From the NCBI GenBank assembly GCA_027886175.1, contig JAJNNQ010000003.1, positions 4,875,501-4,939,500 of the forward strand: a stretch of 64,000 nt of DNA, given 5' to 3'. Positions 62,170-64,000 of the stretch are shown one piece after another. Source of the DNA: Phylloscopus collybita. Lineage: Eukaryota; Chordata; Aves; Passeriformes; Phylloscopidae. A program made the position numbers and the translations under genes. A model generated the notes under the pieces. It searched no databases. It was not told the origin of the DNA and saw nothing but the letters and a program-made list of their open reading frames with translations. Within the stretch, counting starts at the first letter, position 1. The number at the start of each line of letters is the position of its first letter.

Positions 62170-63298
62170 TCTTTTTCTGTTCACATTTAACAGCACAGAC
62201 ACAGCTGAGGTTTGAAACACCGATGTGAGGCCGGGTGTGTGTGTGATCGGTTCGTTCATACAGAGACAGGTTGTTACTGAGCTCACATCTCACCCTCTTC
62301 CCGTGATTCCCAAGTGTCTTGTTTCCCTGAGTTGCATGAATTCTGCCACCAGACCTGTTTGCCAGTGAGAGAGTGAGAGAACAGCGTGGACAGCGAGGTG
62401 TGTGTGGGTAGAGGTGAAGCAGGGAGTGATCCTGCAGTGCCTCGGCATGGGTGTCTGCACCTAAATCTGCACTCCTGCAGTGGGGAGGGCACAGGCTCAG
62501 GTGCCACCAAGGAGCAGCAACCAGCCCCTGACACAGCAAAGGTGACAGAAAAGACACTGAATATACAGAAGAGGCCAATTTCTCTTGTGAGTTCAACCTG
62601 AGCAGCTGGAGGCGTAACAGGGGGAAAGTGGCCCATCGGTGTGCGCGGGGGGGTTGAAGGCAGGAGAGGTCTGCTAACACACAGTTCACTGGGGAGAATT
62701 AAAATTCATCAGGGAGAAAGGGCTGTGGGCCAGCTGGGGATGAACACTAAAACCAAGTGAACAGAAAGCTGCTATCACACATGCAGGCTCCAAAGCTCTG
62801 TCAGCTCTGTGGGGCACAAACCCCACGTGTTGGCGAGACAAATATAAGCCATATCCATTAGCACAGAGGGTGGAATGTTTTCTGGTTTGCCTTGAAATGG
62901 CTCACTTGAGGTATAAAAATCTAATTTAAGGAGTTTATGAGTCAAGTATGAGAATGTGTCTGCCTGTGTCCTTTAATGCAGATTTTTCTATTACTTTCTC
63001 AGGTCGCGGTGGTTAAAAAATGCAAAATGTTCTCAATTCAACACTGCAGCAAACGAGCACAACTGCACACCAGGCTTTACAGGGGGGTGTGGCACTGGGA
63101 ACAGACTTCAAACAGAAACATGGGGGGTTTACAGGCAGGATACCTGTCCTCAGCAAGCTTTGGGGTGCGGTGGGGTGCAGTTAGGGACAGGTAGCCACAG
63201 ACTCGTTACAAATATTGAAACAATTAAAAGCTTCCAAGTTCAAACACATCAAGTCATTCACAGTCAAACTGAACAGAACAAGTACAGATGATTTAGCT

Positions 63299-63301
<3 letters not shown>

Positions 63302-63329
<28 letters not shown>
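63302..63329. repeat. A28 homopolymer
   Basis: An uninterrupted run of 28 A on the plus strand, followed by GAGAGAC. Confidence 0.95.
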
Positions 63330-63332
<3 letters not shown>

Positions 63333-64000
63333 AGACTTTGGTGGGTGATTGCATTCCACATTTTTATAGCATCACTGCAGGCCTGGAGTCAGCACTGTCC
63401 TTGTCCCACTGATATATATTTTAAAAAAATATTTCAGCACAGTCACGTTCTAAGCCACTTCTGTGAAGGCTTTTTTTTTTTGTTTGTTTGTTTCCTTTCT
63501 ACTTGGACGTGAGATGAAGGTTATTTATTTTTAGCATGTTTAAAAATTATCCATTTTATATCTCTTTTTTTTTTTTCTTTTCTTTTTTAAGAAATCATTT
63601 TCCTCACTGAGAGAAAAAAAAAAACGTGACCTTACTTAAAAATCGGTATTATGAAAAGTGTATCAAATTTCCTGTTCACTACTCCAAAAAAGCAATTCAG
63701 AATTCTCTCTCTAGGGTCTGGTCAGATGCTAGCAGAACTCTTAGCACAACTAAAGCTAACTCTGGAGGAATTCAGCTGGAGCTGGCGCCGCTGAAGTCGT
63801 ACGAGCTCTCCAGCGGACTAGGCCGCGTCTGCCTGCGCAGCCTAGGCCCGGGCTAAAGCCGGCGTTAAAAACTCAAACGGGCAAAAGCAGCACAAAAATA
63901 ACAACACCTGGAGCGTTGGCAAATTCTGTCTGTCCTCTCAGAGTCCCCAGCTTTGGGGTTTGTTTTTTTTTTCCCCTCCGCTCTCTGCACCGCGCCTCTC

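Larger units (their letters stand above)
62145..64000 (-). other. Probable 3'UTR / terminal exon of an unidentified convergent minus-strand gene
   Basis: Read on the minus strand, this stretch ends at an AATAAA (62164-62169) followed by a GT-rich downstream element, a complete vertebrate poly(A) site. No convincing coding exon was found. The only suggestive piece is a short open frame at 63772-63852 in a CpG-dense patch. In human, and I believe in chicken, GHSR lies next to FNDC3B in convergent orientation, so a GHSR 3'UTR is possible. I saw no GHSR coding sequence, so no symbol is given. It also holds an A28 run (63302-63329). Confidence 0.45.

Noticed and set aside
62165..62689. 174-codon minus-strand frame
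   Set aside because: It lies over the minus-strand poly(A) signal region. It resembles no known protein and is better explained as 3'UTR.

Overview
The window is vertebrate nuclear DNA, almost certainly from a bird. It is an intron-rich, fairly AT-rich locus with GT-AG introns. The only recognisable interspersed repeats are truncated CR1 LINE fragments with the avian-type 3' tail (CCAACCCAAACCATTCTGTG-like, octamer-like end). No mammalian SINEs were seen. There is no prokaryotic content.

One gene dominates. It is the 3' part of FNDC3B (fibronectin type III domain containing 3B, also called FAD104), on the plus strand. Fifteen consecutive coding exons from 4346 to 50428 join in frame with GT-AG boundaries. 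They encode 786 residues: the tail of one FN3 domain, seven complete FN3 domains, a short linker and a C-terminal transmembrane anchor. The upstream exons lie outside the window. FNDC3B rather than its paralogue FNDC3A is indicated by stretches such as [31 protein letters not shown] and [16 protein letters not shown], as I remember the family. A 3.4 kb 3'UTR follows, ending at an AATAAA at 53811.

Layout: 1-4345 upstream intron; 4346-18641 ten exons spread over 14 kb; 18642-50116 long introns with five further exons; 50117-53835 terminal exon and 3'UTR; about 53840-62145 gene-poor intergenic DNA with CR1 fragments; 62145-64000 probable 3'UTR of a convergent minus-strand gene that I could not identify.

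The most unusual structure is a 27-bp minisatellite of about 43 units (about 11537-12716) in intron 6. Its last unit is itself the splice acceptor of exon 7, so the array looks like an amplified 3' splice site carrying dozens of decoy acceptors. A second minisatellite (49291-50028) ends about 90 bp before the terminal exon, and an (AAT)15 microsatellite ends 16 bp before exon 9. Other structures are a 17-bp-stem hairpin in a GC-rich island of the 3'UTR, a long imperfect inverted repeat around a (GGAA)n tract in intron 13, and a 91-bp intronic duplication whose two copies differ only by transitions. Exon and intron numbers are window-local, counted from the first exon seen here.
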